Below are positions 20,472 through 30,866 of a stretch of 64,000 nt of DNA, in pieces (position 1 is the first letter of the stretch; every line of letters starts with the position of its first letter). The DNA is from Isochrysis galbana (Eukaryota; Haptophyta; Isochrysidales; Isochrysidaceae), in NCBI GenBank assembly GCA_018136815.1, contig CM030945.1:1152605-1216604 (forward strand). The letters are read 5' to 3'. The notes beneath the pieces were generated by a model. That model did not search any database. It saw only the letters and a program-made list of their open reading frames with translations, and was not told the DNA's origin. The position numbers were made by a program, and so were the translations under genes.

Positions 20472-23400
20472 ACGGGGACCAGAAATGGTCCAACGTCACG
20501 CTCGAAACCGCTGACGAAATAAGAGCGCAAGCTCTAGCCGGACGAAACGCCGACGAGGAATCCGACCTCGCCGCTGCCGTCCGAGCGCCGATCGAGTTCG
20601 TGGAAGCCAAAGGCATCCGCGCCGAAGAGCTAGCCTCATTAGTTCGAAGACCCAAGACAGAAGCCCAAGCCCGTCTCGAGAAAGATTGGGAAAAGATGTC
20701 CGACCACCCGAGGCACCCCACCGACAAGAGAGGCCTGGGCTACACTAGTCCCAAGCTATCACCCTGTACCGCTACCAACGAGGACGACCCCTCTAGGCCC
20801 TCTGCCACGATAGCGGCAGTCGGAGTACCCGAAGAGACGACGACCAGTTTGACGACGAATTCACCCGAGCAACGACGCTGGCGACCAACCCCGTCCCTGT
20901 CCGACACCATTGCACACGTGACCGCGCACCGGCCGGAGAGCGTCGTGGATACCCTACCATCTGCCTACCCAAGGCATTGTCTATATGTTCGAGATCTAAT
21001 GGTCTGCCGCTCCGGCGAGGCTGCCGGCAAAGAAGGAGTAATCTTAGCCGACTCCGCCCTCACGGTCAACAGCACACTCGCTGACACCGGAGCTGGCCCG
21101 TCGGTCGTGACCACTTCCCTCTTGTCCAGCCTACCCAACGACGCATGCGTCGAGCGGCTGCCGCAAGCCGTAGTGACACCGCTCCATGGCCCAGACGGCC
21201 TACCTCTTATCACGCGAGGCAAGGCTCGAATCGTTTTCTCCGTCGGTGGATTTCTCTTTCGTCATACGTTCATGGTGATTGAAGGCAACCCGATGCTACT
21301 GCTCGGGAACGACTTCTTAGCTACGCACGCCGCTTCGATTCAGCTCGCCTCCGACAGCGCGGACGGCTCTATCACCCTCGGTGCCCCATCCACGGTGGCT
21401 CCTCTTGAGGTTAATGGCAGTCCAAGCCCCGACGCTCCGCCGATCTTTCGCGTCTCGACGTCACCGATAGCGGTGGTCCCTGTCAGCATGACTTGTGCAC
21501 AGGTCTGTCCGACCTCCGCGAACCCAATCACGACTGACTTCTTCCGAGGGCCGCAAGCCGCCGAAAACGACAACCAGCTAGTCTCCGAGCCGCTCTTCAA
21601 CACGGCCGATGAGTTTGCCGCCAAAGCGCCGGCGTCTTGTGGCTCCGAGTACCTCCTATATACCCATGAACCTATCACGATCCCGGCCTATCATCGGGCG
21701 ACGTTTCACGTCCGAATTCCGCTAGCTCTTCGAGAACACGAAGACTGCGCCATGCTCGTGGACCGGCTCCCTACACGCGAGACTATTGACAGCTCTCCGC
21801 TCGTCATCCCTCAAGTAGAGAGGCCGAAATCCGACCACACCATCGCGGTTACGGTGGCCAATACTGACCCCAAACCACTACACCTTCCGTCGTTCCATCC
21901 TGTAGCTTCGCTACAGGTTCGATTCAAGATTCACGCTGGAACTTATCACCGCGTCGGTGACAATAACTCGCCGGATGTGATTGAGTCGCTCAACGAGGAC
22001 CAACGCAAGCTCCTCGAGGCAGCCAAGATCGACCCCGAGGGCCGTCTCTCGATGCCCCAACGTGAACAAGTTCGTCGTCTACTGGCCCGACGTATCGCTG
22101 CTTTCGCAATTGACCCGACTAACCCGAATCACACTCACGTGATGGAGGTAGAGCTACCGCTCAACCCCGGAGCCGAAGCTCACCGTCACGCACCGTCTAG
22201 AGTTGGACGAGAGGGTGAGAAGATCATAGAGGACGAAGTTTGCAAGATGGAGTCCGCGGGCATCATTAGGAAATCAAATTCGTCGTGGGCCTCTCGAGTC
22301 GTGTTAGTCACTAAGAAGGATGGCTCCGTACGTTTCTGCGTAGATTATCGCGACGTCAACTCCAAGCTTCGTCTAGAGGACAGCCCTCTTCCCCTCACGG
22401 TAGAAGCCATCGACCGATTGTCGTCCGGTCAAGGCAACCTCGATTCTCTATTCCTTTGCACCCTGGACCTGGCATCTGGTTTCTGGGGTATACCGATCAA
22501 AGAATCCGATAAACATATCACCGCGTTCACTACTCATCGCGGCAAGTACGAGTTCAATTACTTGCCTTTCGGTGTTCAATCCGGTCCCTCGTATATGTGC
22601 CGCCTCATGGACGCCGTTCTCGGTGGGCTGGCATGGGAGATTTGTATGCCATACTTGGATGATGTCGGCGCCTGGTCGACAGGTGTAGGTGACTCGCTGC
22701 AGGCCAGGGAAGAGTCGTCATTCCAACAAATGTTACACCGTCTTGATCTTGTCTTGGAACGTCTCATCTGGGCGGGCCTCACTTGCAAGATGTCGAAATG
22801 CGTTTTCTTTGCCACCTCGGCTGAATATCTCGGCCACGTTGTTTCGCGTGAAGGTCTTCGGATGGATCCCAAGAAAGTGGAAGCTGTCTCGAAAATCGAC
22901 CCAACCCAAATCAACTCGATCGAAGCCGTCCGTTCGTTCCTTGGATTGTGCTCCTACTACCGCCGTTTCATCCGTCGTTTTGCGATCCGTGCGGCGCCGT
23001 TAACCGCTCTCACGCGGAAAGGGTGCGACGTCCCGGTCGAGTCGCAAACAGAAGCCTGTCGACAGGCTATCGAAGATCTCAAGCAAGCTATCTGTGAAGA
23101 ACCCGTACTTGCACCTCCTCGAGACGACCGTCCTTTCCTCGTTAAAACCGACGGTGCTAGCAAGCTCGGCATCGCCGGCGTCCTCGCCCAAAAAGACGAC
23201 GAAGGGAGAGAGCGCGTTGTTGCATACTACGGTCGTAGCTTGAGTCCGGCTGAGCGCCATTGGACAGTCACTGAAATCGAACTTCTAGCAGCGCTAGAAT
23301 CGATCCGAAATTGGAGGCCTTATCTTTGGGGTCGCCACTTCACCCTCGTCGTAGACCATTCAGCTTTGCGCTGGCTTCACACGATGAAAGATCAAGTCAC

Positions 23401-25366
23401 CGGTGGTCCAGCCTCGCGCCTCATGCGATGGGTCCTAAAGCTAGCCGAATATAGATTCGACGTCGTGCACAAACCTGGAGTCACTCACTGGGACGCCGAC
23501 GGCTTATCCCGCTTAGTTGCTCTCGAGCCTGATCACGATCCTCTCCATCTCGAGGAGAGTGACGCCCATTCTTTCGATTCTTCTGAAATTCACGACATAG
23601 TCGCCGCCGCGGTTACTTCATCCACCCTCACCGCTCGCCGCCAACAAGCAAGCGATAGGCTCGCTCGTCAAGCATCGGAATCTTCGGAGTCGATTACCTC
23701 CTCGTATCTCGATGTGGGCGTGCCTCATGCCGACGAATTACGTCAAGCGCTCTCTACCGACGATCTCGCCAGCTCGATCCTTTCTGAAGTCGAGTCGATC
23801 CTTCCGAAAGCTTCCTCTTCGATTGACTCTAGCTCGTCGTCGAAGAAAAGTTCCCGATTCCTCCTTCGCGATGGCCTACTCTACTACCGCTCCTCAGAAG
23901 CGGAAGAGGCTCCTCTTCGTTTGTACATTCCGGAGTCCCTTCGTGACACGTACCTCCGCGCCTACCATGACCACCTTGGTCACCCAGGTGCGACAAGGAC
24001 GTCTACCCTACTTCGTACTCGAGTGTACTGGCCTGGCATGTCCGCCTCTGTATCGGAATACGTTCGAGAGTGCCACGAATGCACTCTTGGCAAACCGTTA
24101 CCGCGACCGCTCGCCCATCCATCCGGTCTTTCCATCGGATCTTATCCTTTCGACGTCGTCTATTGCGATATTCTTTCGATGGCGCCCACTCACGATTTCG
24201 TATCCGGCCGCTCCGGTTTTGACAAGCTGATTGTTTTCGTCGATTCTCTCTCTCGTTGGATTGAAGCTGAGCCTTGCAACGGTAACCCCTCGTCCTCGAA
24301 ATGTCTAGACGTCTTCATGCGTCTCATCGTATCTCGTTATGGAGTCCCTCGCCAACTTCGAACCGACGCCGGCTCGAATCTTTGCTCTCGATTAGTGGAC
24401 CTAATTCTCAAAGCGACCGGCACGGACTTGAGCACTACTGAAGCCTATCGCCACGAAGGCGTAGGGCTAGTAGAAAGAGCTCAACAAACTCTCCTCACGA
24501 TGACTCGAGTCTCCAATGAAGGCGGCGCCCATTGGGTCGATCACCTTCCGTTTCTTCTCATGTCTATGCGAGCGACCGCCGGTCGCGTCGTACCCAAGTC
24601 ACCCGCGGCTATCTTGTTTGGTCGGGAGATTCGTCTTCCAGCTCAACTTGCTGACCCTGCTCCTGTTCTTGAGTTGCTTCCATCTAGGCCTCCGTCCGAT
24701 GCCGTCACTTACGCCACCGAGCTCAATAAGAAGCTTCTCGAGTCTTGGCGTTCCGCCCTCGAAAGTACTCAAGAAGCCCAACGTGAATCGATGCGCTCCG
24801 CCTCTCAAAAGTCTAAACTCGGTGTTACCTTCAAACAAGGAGACAGAGTTTGTCGTCGAATCCCTGGCCACGCCAACAAACTTCAATACCTCTACTCCGG
24901 TCCTTACCGAGTAGAAGAAGCCATCTCGGCCACTCGATACCGTCTACGCGATCTCGAAAATCGTCAAGTCAAGGATGAAGTTCACATTTCCAATCTTCGT
25001 CCGTACTTTACCGTCACCGATTCGTCTCCGCTCGCTGGAGATGAGTATTTGGTCGAAGAGTTACTCGATCGCAAGGGCGATGGAGTTTCATTCAAGTATC
25101 TCGTCAAATGGCGCGGCTATCCTCGTTCTGAAGCTACTTGGGAGTCTCGAATTGAGTTGCTTCGGCGTTGTGCTGATCTAGTTGAGTCGTACGACACCAC
25201 TTTCGACCGCCGTCCGGTTCAACCCCAAGCTCACTCCGCTGTAGACTCCTCTTCAAGTCCAAGTTCAAGTCCCCAGTCTAATCAAGTTCCACGTCGAGTT
25301 CAAGAGTCAAATCGTATTCCTCCTGATCTGCCTTCAAGTCGTACCCGTTCTCGTTCACGTTCGTAG
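20468..25366 (+). CDS. Ty3/gypsy Pol: protease, RT, RNase H, integrase, chromodomain
   Basis: About 1632 codons with no stop. An aspartic protease motif ADTGA is at about residue 206. The RT carries KKDGSVRFCVDYRDVN, LDLASGFWGIP and the catalytic YLDD at 729-732. The RNase H begins KTDGAS (Asp895) and includes ERHWTVTEIELLA. The integrase has an HHCC zinc site (His1167 region to CHEC near 1202), then Asp1234, Asp1300 and Glu1336, giving an exact D,D-35-E spacing. The C-terminal chromodomain, about 1525-1580, has EYLVEELLDRK, YLVKWRGYP and ATWES. The listed start is a GTG overlapping the previous stop. It is unlikely to be a real start; translation probably arrives from upstream by frameshift. 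The integrity of all catalytic residues and the near-identical LTRs suggest a recently active copy. Confidence 0.95.
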   Translation: MNGDQKWSNVTLETADEIRAQALAGRNADEESDLAAAVRAPIEFVEAKGIRAEELASLVRRPKTEAQARLEKDWEKMSDHPRHPTDKRGLGYTSPKLSPCTATNEDDPSRPSATIAAVGVPEETTTSLTTNSPEQRRWRPTPSLSDTIAHVTAHRPESVVDTLPSAYPRHCLYVRDLMVCRSGEAAGKEGVILADSALTVNSTLADTGAGPSVVTTSLLSSLPNDACVERLPQAVVTPLHGPDGLPLITRGKARIVFSVGGFLFRHTFMVIEGNPMLLLGNDFLATHAASIQLASDSADGSITLGAPSTVAPLEVNGSPSPDAPPIFRVSTSPIAVVPVSMTCAQVCPTSANPITTDFFRGPQAAENDNQLVSEPLFNTADEFAAKAPASCGSEYLLYTHEPITIPAYHRATFHVRIPLALREHEDCAMLVDRLPTRETIDSSPLVIPQVERPKSDHTIAVTVANTDPKPLHLPSFHPVASLQVRFKIHAGTYHRVGDNNSPDVIESLNEDQRKLLEAAKIDPEGRLSMPQREQVRRLLARRIAAFAIDPTNPNHTHVMEVELPLNPGAEAHRHAPSRVGREGEKIIEDEVCKMESAGIIRKSNSSWASRVVLVTKKDGSVRFCVDYRDVNSKLRLEDSPLPLTVEAIDRLSSGQGNLDSLFLCTLDLASGFWGIPIKESDKHITAFTTHRGKYEFNYLPFGVQSGPSYMCRLMDAVLGGLAWEICMPYLDDVGAWSTGVGDSLQAREESSFQQMLHRLDLVLERLIWAGLTCKMSKCVFFATSAEYLGHVVSREGLRMDPKKVEAVSKIDPTQINSIEAVRSFLGLCSYYRRFIRRFAIRAAPLTALTRKGCDVPVESQTEACRQAIEDLKQAICEEPVLAPPRDDRPFLVKTDGASKLGIAGVLAQKDDEGRERVVAYYGRSLSPAERHWTVTEIELLAALESIRNWRPYLWGRHFTLVVDHSALRWLHTMKDQVTGGPASRLMRWVLKLAEYRFDVVHKPGVTHWDADGLSRLVALEPDHDPLHLEESDAHSFDSSEIHDIVAAAVTSSTLTARRQQASDRLARQASESSESITSSYLDVGVPHADELRQALSTDDLASSILSEVESILPKASSSIDSSSSSKKSSRFLLRDGLLYYRSSEAEEAPLRLYIPESLRDTYLRAYHDHLGHPGATRTSTLLRTRVYWPGMSASVSEYVRECHECTLGKPLPRPLAHPSGLSIGSYPFDVVYCDILSMAPTHDFVSGRSGFDKLIVFVDSLSRWIEAEPCNGNPSSSKCLDVFMRLIVSRYGVPRQLRTDAGSNLCSRLVDLILKATGTDLSTTEAYRHEGVGLVERAQQTLLTMTRVSNEGGAHWVDHLPFLLMSMRATAGRVVPKSPAAILFGREIRLPAQLADPAPVLELLPSRPPSDAVTYATELNKKLLESWRSALESTQEAQRESMRSASQKSKLGVTFKQGDRVCRRIPGHANKLQYLYSGPYRVEEAISATRYRLRDLENRQVKDEVHISNLRPYFTVTDSSPLAGDEYLVEELLDRKGDGVSFKYLVKWRGYPRSEATWESRIELLRRCADLVESYDTTFDRRPVQPQAHSAVDSSSSPSSSPQSNQVPRRVQESNRIPPDLPSSRTRSRSRS

Positions 25367-25630
25367 CGCTAAGTGCTAAGTCGACCGGAAGTGGATGATT
25401 AGCGTCGCGTCAGCGCCTGACCCAGCGCAACTGCCCGAGCAAAACTCCTGTAAAAGGGAGAACGTGGTAGGACGTGGCGTACGAAATCGGGGGCCGCCGC
25501 GCTAAGCTGCCGATTTTGTGCTCGCTTTGGATCCATGGGTTAATCCTCCTCTTCTAAGTCTCTCGTCTCGTATGGTTAAATGAACTCTCTTGGCTCGACA
25601 TCGGGAGACGTCTCGATTTAAGTCGGGGGG
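25367..25630 (+). promoter_or_regulatory. Retrotransposon 3' untranslated region with polypurine tract
   Basis: A short non-coding stretch between the pol stop and the 3' LTR. It ends in CGGGGGG (25624-25630) immediately before the LTR's TGTTG, the position expected for the plus-strand primer. Confidence 0.6.
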
Positions 25631-27029
25631 TGTTGTATTCCTGCCCATCTGAAGGCTGTAGGCATGAATATTCGTGTAAGGTACGCGCTCACAATTACAA
25701 TTGAACAGTTCCCCGTGTTGCCACTGACGCACAAGACACACAGATTCGGATTCCCCATGGTCTCAAGTCCAGGTTTGCAGATTTTGGTCTCGAAATTTGC
25801 GATTCGAATTTTGTTTTTGCTGTTACTATAATTGTTGGCTCGTTTAAGGTAATAAACCGGCATGACTTCGACTTCTCGTTCCGCAGTTGCTCTGCGAGAC
25901 TCTCTCTCTCTCTCTCTCCGTCCTCCTCTCCTCGGCCGACGGAGGGAAGTTTCGTCCAAAACATTCTCCGGTCCCAGGATGTTCCGTGGGGGTCTCTCTG
26001 CGCTCCGCGAGGGAAAGGACGCGATCTCGCTCCGAGATCACCCTCGCGCCCTCCCACGCTGCCCCGCCGTGCCCTCGGTCCCTCGCCCCCCGCGGCAGGT
26101 TCTTCCTCTCGGCGTGCCATCCGTCGCCTCCGGCCGTTATATTATTCCCCCCCCCCGCGCGAGGTTCTTCTCCTCCGCGCGCGGTTCGTTTCCTCCGGCC
26201 GTCGTTCGTTCCCCCCCCCGCGCGCGCTGTTCCCCCCCCTCGCTTCGATTCCTCTCGCGATTCCTTCGATGATTGCCTCCATCTCGTCCGTTCTTCTTCG
26301 CGATTCTCGCGGAGGGGGTACCGATGTTTAACGTTAGTTTCGCCGCGTTTTCGGTGAAAGAAAGGAAGAACGAATGGCACGCGCCCCGCGTCTCGCGTCT
26401 TGTTTCGTCGCCCCTTGCTCGTCGCTTGTCTAGAAGGTCTCTCTGCACATCGCCTTCTTCCCCCCCGCGCGAGTTTGGACCTCTCCTCGACCCTCCGCGT
26501 TGGCTTCAGCGGACGAGTTTTCACTTTAACGATAGTTTGAACCCTTCGTTTGCGTAGTTTTGCGCTCTCTTTCCGTATTTCTTCGCGCATGACGAGCGAT
26601 CGCGACCTCAGCCTTTGTCGCACGGGGAGGGTTTGTTTATCGTATGATTCCGGAGTGTTTACGTTAGTTTTCTGAGCCCAAGGTCGTTGGGGTTTGGGTT
26701 TCTTGTGAGTGTTTTTGTAGCAGCTTCGTCGAGTCCCACCGTGTTCCCAAGCGAGTCCCCCCGAGTTCCCGAGTCTATACCCCGAGTCAACGACTCAATA
26801 CCAGCCAAGCACGCGCCTGAGCCACCCCCAGTCGCCTGCCACCACCTCCCACAAGCCTCCTTCCACACTTCCGCGCCCTCCGTGCGTCGTGCGTCGTGCG
26901 TCGATCACCATGCCCGTAGTCACCCCCGAGGAAAGCTCCATGAGCTCCCCGCAAGAACCGCATTCCGCGCTAGCTGCCGGCGCGCCCTCGCAGGCCATCT
27001 CCAAGAGTGAGATGAGCCTTGCTCTGACA
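25631..27029 (+). repeat. 3' LTR
   Basis: Near-identical to 11451-12850, with length differences only in C-runs near 26213-26238. It carries the same ATG at 26910 and ends TGACA before the second GGTTG. Confidence 0.95.
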
Positions 27030-27635
27030 GGTTGTTGAGCCCCTCAAAAGTTTGGGCCCGCTCTGAAAGTGGGCTGTAAGTTTGGGGGCCGTGGCCCTCG
27101 TCTTACAAGTTCAGCTCCCCCCCCCTACTGTCTACTGTAGCCTACTACTACTACAAGCAAGTAAGCCACAAGTTTGGGTGTGTCGTCACCAAAAACAAAA
27201 CTCCGCTGGCAACGTTCCCCGTTCCCGTTCCCGCGGAGCTCTCCGAACAATAGCACGCCGGTTTCTACATACATAAACATACGGGTCTTATTAACATATA
27301 TTTTGGGCTTAGATGGAGATGGGGTAAGAGTACTGTTATGAGCTCTCAGTAAGAGTAATAGCTCCAAACTGCCAAATCACTGATATTAGTTGTCGGCTGC
27401 TAGACTAATCTTAAAGGGGCTGATCTACTACTATGACTCCTTTTACTGTTAGAATCGTCGCCTCCCCCCCCTCCATCAACATCGATATTTCAGCATACAT
27501 ATACATACGTAGTAGCCTCCGTCGGTCGGCTGCTTGCTGCTTGGCTGCTAGCTACGCTCTAGCTCGTCTATCCTCAATCCCTAAGATGCGTTAGGTTCAT
27601 CCAACTAGTAGTACCAATCTACGCTAACGCTAGAG
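27030..27635. other. Intergenic after the LTR element
   Basis: No gene is seen. Starts with the target duplication GGTTG. The rest is short AT-richer sequence with small direct repeats of AAGTTTGGG. Confidence 0.4.
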
Positions 27636-27830
27636 TGTTGTATCCAGGCTCTTTGGCAAGAATGTTTCGGCCTGAATACGAGCCTTCTTCGTTATCTACC
27701 GTCTTCTAGGTTCGTCGTGGTCGCTCCAGGCGAGTTGATTCGGATTCTCCCTGGGCTCAAGTTCGGGTTCGCCGATTTTCGTCTCGAAAATCGAAGGAGT
27801 TGAGTTTTATTTTTACCTGGAATTAACTTG
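27636..27830 (+). repeat. Diverged LTR 5' fragment
   Basis: Starts TGTTGTATCC and keeps, in order, blocks resembling the young LTR: GATTCGGATTC, CTCAAGT, GATTTTCGTCTCGAAA and GTTTTATTTTTAC. It is much more diverged and stops before the CT microsatellite, so it is an old relative or a related family. Confidence 0.55.
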
Positions 27831-27955
27831 TTGAGGGTGGAACCAACTTGTTCACGACTTGTTCAGGCGGGAACCAACTTGTTCGGTGAGTGGAGCTAAC
27901 TTGTTCGGTGGTTAAAACCAACTTGTTCGATGAGAGATCAACATGTTCATTACGC
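27828..27955 (+). repeat. Degenerate tandem repeat with core AACTTGTTC
   Basis: Five to six copies of (A)CCAACTTGTTCGGTG-like units at irregular 15-30 bp spacing. No coding content. Confidence 0.7.
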
Positions 27956-28018
27956 CTTGCGCCTTGCCGCATCGTCGTGACGTTGCTTCTGACAGTAAAT
28001 AGAGTGCCCGTTTTCGAC

Positions 28019-28939
28019 TAAGGCTAGTAACCACTTTGATTTGGGCCTAACCGGATATTGTGGGTAGTTCACCCAAGCCTAACTGGTTAGATAGTGGTAG
28101 TGACCACCCCCTATCTGGTTAGATAGTGGTAGTGGAAAAAGCATCGTGGGTATTCTAGGTATCCAGATACCCGGCTAGGCTGCTAGGACGTCCACGCCCC
28201 CACATATTTGCACCATATAATTACACCATACACCATATAATCAATACCCCAATACGTCTCCAACAGGCCTATTCAAGCCCAATCTCCAAGCTTTAATTAA
28301 GCTTTTTGCTTTTTGGATTTGCTCCACAATTCCCAATCCACCACATGCTTGTAGCTTGAGCTAGATAGAGGTGTTCTATTTTTCGATCTGAGAATCATGA
28401 CGCGGTCAACGTGATGACACTCTAGAGCACGCCTTGCTCGCGGCACATAATTGCCCATGAGTGTCCCCGTGAGCAGAGTCAGAGTGTGTGTGTTTGTGTT
28501 CTCCTTTGTCGCGCGAGGCATCTTTGTTTGCACTTGTGCCGCTGTGTGCTGTGTGCGTGCTGCGTGCGCACATGCGTGTGCAGTGCGTGTGTTGATCATG
28601 TATATTACTCTATGTATATCCAATACATTTGTTCAGAGGCACAACACACAGTACACAGTGTAGCTAGGAAGCTATTGCTACTACAGCATGCGCCCGATAG
28701 AGCCAAAAACGCGACACAGGCGGCTGTTGCGGCACGCGCGCGGCGCGCGGTAGCGCGCACGCACTGCTATTAGAAGGCGGCTCCGCCGCCCTACTCCCAT
28801 GAGTATCCTGAATAGTGACGTTTCACTACCCAGACCCAGTGGGTAGGAGAGACGCCCCTACCCGCATGGAGGTGGGTAGTGGAAATGGGTGGTGAGTAGC
28901 TGGGTATCTAGATACCCAGCTATCCGGTTACTAGCCTTA
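28019..28939. mobile_element. Non-autonomous hAT-like DNA transposon (921 bp)
   Basis: Perfect 14-bp terminal inverted repeats, TAAGGCTAGTAACC at 28019-28032 and its complement at 28926-28939. They are flanked by a perfect 8-bp direct repeat TTTTCGAC at 28011-28018 and 28940-28947. An 8-bp duplication is typical of hAT elements. The subterminal regions are rich in GGGTAGT/GGTTAGATAGTGG motifs, and a 26-bp perfect palindrome at 28897-28922 adjoins the right end. The interior has no transposase, only short ORFs, a GT-rich stretch near 28486 and a GC-rich patch near 28720-28800. Superfamily assignment rests on TSD length and is inference. Confidence 0.9.
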
Positions 28940-28947
28940 TTTTCGAC

Positions 28948-29639
28948 ACGTTGTGGGGCTCTTTAGATTTTCGATAACATCCTCAACGAAAGCACCTTGT
29001 TAAGCCAGCATGTACCCTCCCCACACCCCGGCCTTCCATCTAGTGCCTCCTCTTCTCTAGGCGCCGCCCTCGCTTCCCAAAGAAAGGCTCTCTCACATCT
29101 CAGTTTTGGAACGGAGGTAGTACAATAGTAGGAGGTAGGAGGCAGGCATGCCAGTATACTCGCTTGAAGGCGACAAGTGGGAGAAATTTAGCAACTTAAC
29201 CGTATTNNNNNNNNNNNNNNNNNNNNNNNNNNNNNNNNNNNNNNNNNNNNNNNNNNNNNNNNNNNNNNNNNNNNNNNNNNNNNNNNNNNNNNNNNNNNNN
29301 NNNNNNCCTCCTTTTTGCCGTGCCCATCAGCTTAATCGCACTGCATGTGGCATTCGGCCTTGGCGTGTTTGCCATGATTCCGGCACTTTTTCTCACTCAC
29401 ATATATACTCTTAATAGCAGCATACTACTGGTCGAGAGGCATGGTAAAATTCGGCAAGCCTGACGACGCTCTCTCAGTAGGCAAACCCCGCACCTGAGCG
29501 CCCCTTCAATCGACGATAAAGCGAACACGCACGCCCAGTTCTAACTTGGGCTCGCTTCCAGCACTTCTTTCAGCTGCTGCGCACATACATGCGGTGCTGG
29601 CTCGTCAGATTACCATCTGAAACCTGCACTTTTGTACTT
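28948..29639. other. Intergenic with a 100-N gap at 29207-29306
   Basis: No gene is recognised on either side of the gap. The flanks show no duplicated sequence, unlike the gap at 18.3 kb. Confidence 0.4.
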
Positions 29640-29861
29640 TTATGAGGGGGTCCTGCAAGTAGAACTTATACCGTTCACGTAGGGGAAGTTGCCGAAAAAA
29701 CAACCAACCCTGAGGTTGCACCCTCTCGTTCTCTCTTCATGTTTAAGGGAATCGAAACTTTCTTTGTTTGTAGGCTTGGATTTTTTCCTGATCTCGCTGA
29801 TCTCTTCGTTCAGTTCTCTCATTCTGTCTAGCCTCCGGGCGTTGAGTGTCGAGTTCGCCAT
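29640..29861 (-). CDS. Short hypothetical ORF, possible first exon
   Basis: A 73-codon minus-strand ORF starts MANSTLNARRLDRMRELNE and continues as a charged, coiled-coil-like stretch for about 35 residues before losing that character. It could be a first exon with a splice in the second half. No family is recognised. Confidence 0.2.
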   Translation of the reverse strand: MANSTLNARRLDRMRELNEEISEIRKKSKPTNKESFDSLKHEERTRGCNLRVGCFFGNFPYVNGISSTCRTPS

Positions 29862-30866
29862 TGTTCAGTGTTCAGTGTTATCCCGATGAGTGCAAGTTCG
29901 TCGAGCGCTCTCGCTACTGCCTGTTGTTCCTCATCTTGGCGAGCCGCCCATAGTAGCTAGATAGTATGTAGATGGCCACCGCTTTTTTGGCGTTGCACCA
30001 TGCTTCTTCGACGTCGTCATCCGATGTCTAGGGTTTCATGTGTCGCTTTGCCTTTCCATAGCTAGTAGCTATAGGTGGTGGTAGATGGATGGGATACCAC
30101 ATTTTCCTGATTCTTGATGTCGTGCGACTCGAAAAGTTCAAAGTTCGCTGTTTACTAGCGCTAGTAACTAAGTCTGGGTTGCATGTTGCGAATGGCGAGC
30201 GCGAGACACGTGAAATAGATGAAAAATTCAAAACGAACGACTGTCTTGAAATTAACTGGGAACATTGGTGAGGCAAGAAACAGGAAGTGATGAATTCTAG
30301 CGAGCATGATTTTGTTCTAGACAGGATAGCACAGAAGGATGATGTTGTGGACAACAGCGCAAAAACAAGCAGAAGCAAAACATGCAACGACATAGCAGAG
30401 AGGCAATCTCGTGAGACGCCTCCTCCAGCCCATCTTTTGGGTAGGAATGAAGAGACATGCACATCATCATCATCGCTCAAGTTGCACAAATCGCGTATGA
30501 GGGAACGCGAGGCGTCTAGCACTCCAAAGTATCTCCACGAAACATGTGAGCGAAGACTCGGGTGATCCGTCGCGCGCGCGCGCGAGGTCTATGAACGGGA
30601 ATTTCGTCGGGGTGCTGGCGGAAGCATTGATCCGACTCGAGAATGTCATAATCGGAGGGAGTCGCAAAAGCGGCCACCTACACTTGCCTAAGAGGCAGCA
30701 AACATCGGCTATTTCGACCGAGCGTCTGAATTCTGAGAAGGCGTAGACGGCAGGGCGCCATCGAGGAGGAGCGTGGGCAGGCTTGCCCTGCCTGACACAG
30801 GCGAGCGCGAGGACTGCCGCTCCCTCAGCTCAGAGGCCTACAAGCTTCAGTACTCTAGAACGATGC
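29862..30866. other. Intergenic with weak ORFs
   Basis: Overlapping ORFs on both strands (for example 30287-30565 plus, 30028-30522 minus), none with family motifs. A CG dinucleotide run lies near 30572-30580. Composition is closer to 45-50 percent GC than the flanks. Confidence 0.35.

Larger units (their letters stand above)
11451..27029 (+). mobile_element. Complete Ty3/gypsy LTR retrotransposon carrying a DNA methyltransferase
   Basis: The two LTRs (1400 and 1399 nt) start TGTTG and end TGACA. The 5-bp sequence GGTTG flanks both sides (11446-11450 and 27030-27034), a standard target-site duplication. The internal region holds gag-like ORFs, a Ser/Pro-rich spacer, a phage-type cytosine methyltransferase domain, then protease, reverse transcriptase, RNase H, integrase and chromodomain. 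The order RT-RNase H-integrase-chromodomain marks Ty3/gypsy chromoviruses. Near-identity of the LTRs means the insertion is recent. The length of 15.6 kb is inflated by an apparent unmerged contig overlap (16685-18268 versus 18369-19951), so the true length is probably about 13.9 kb. Confidence 0.96.
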
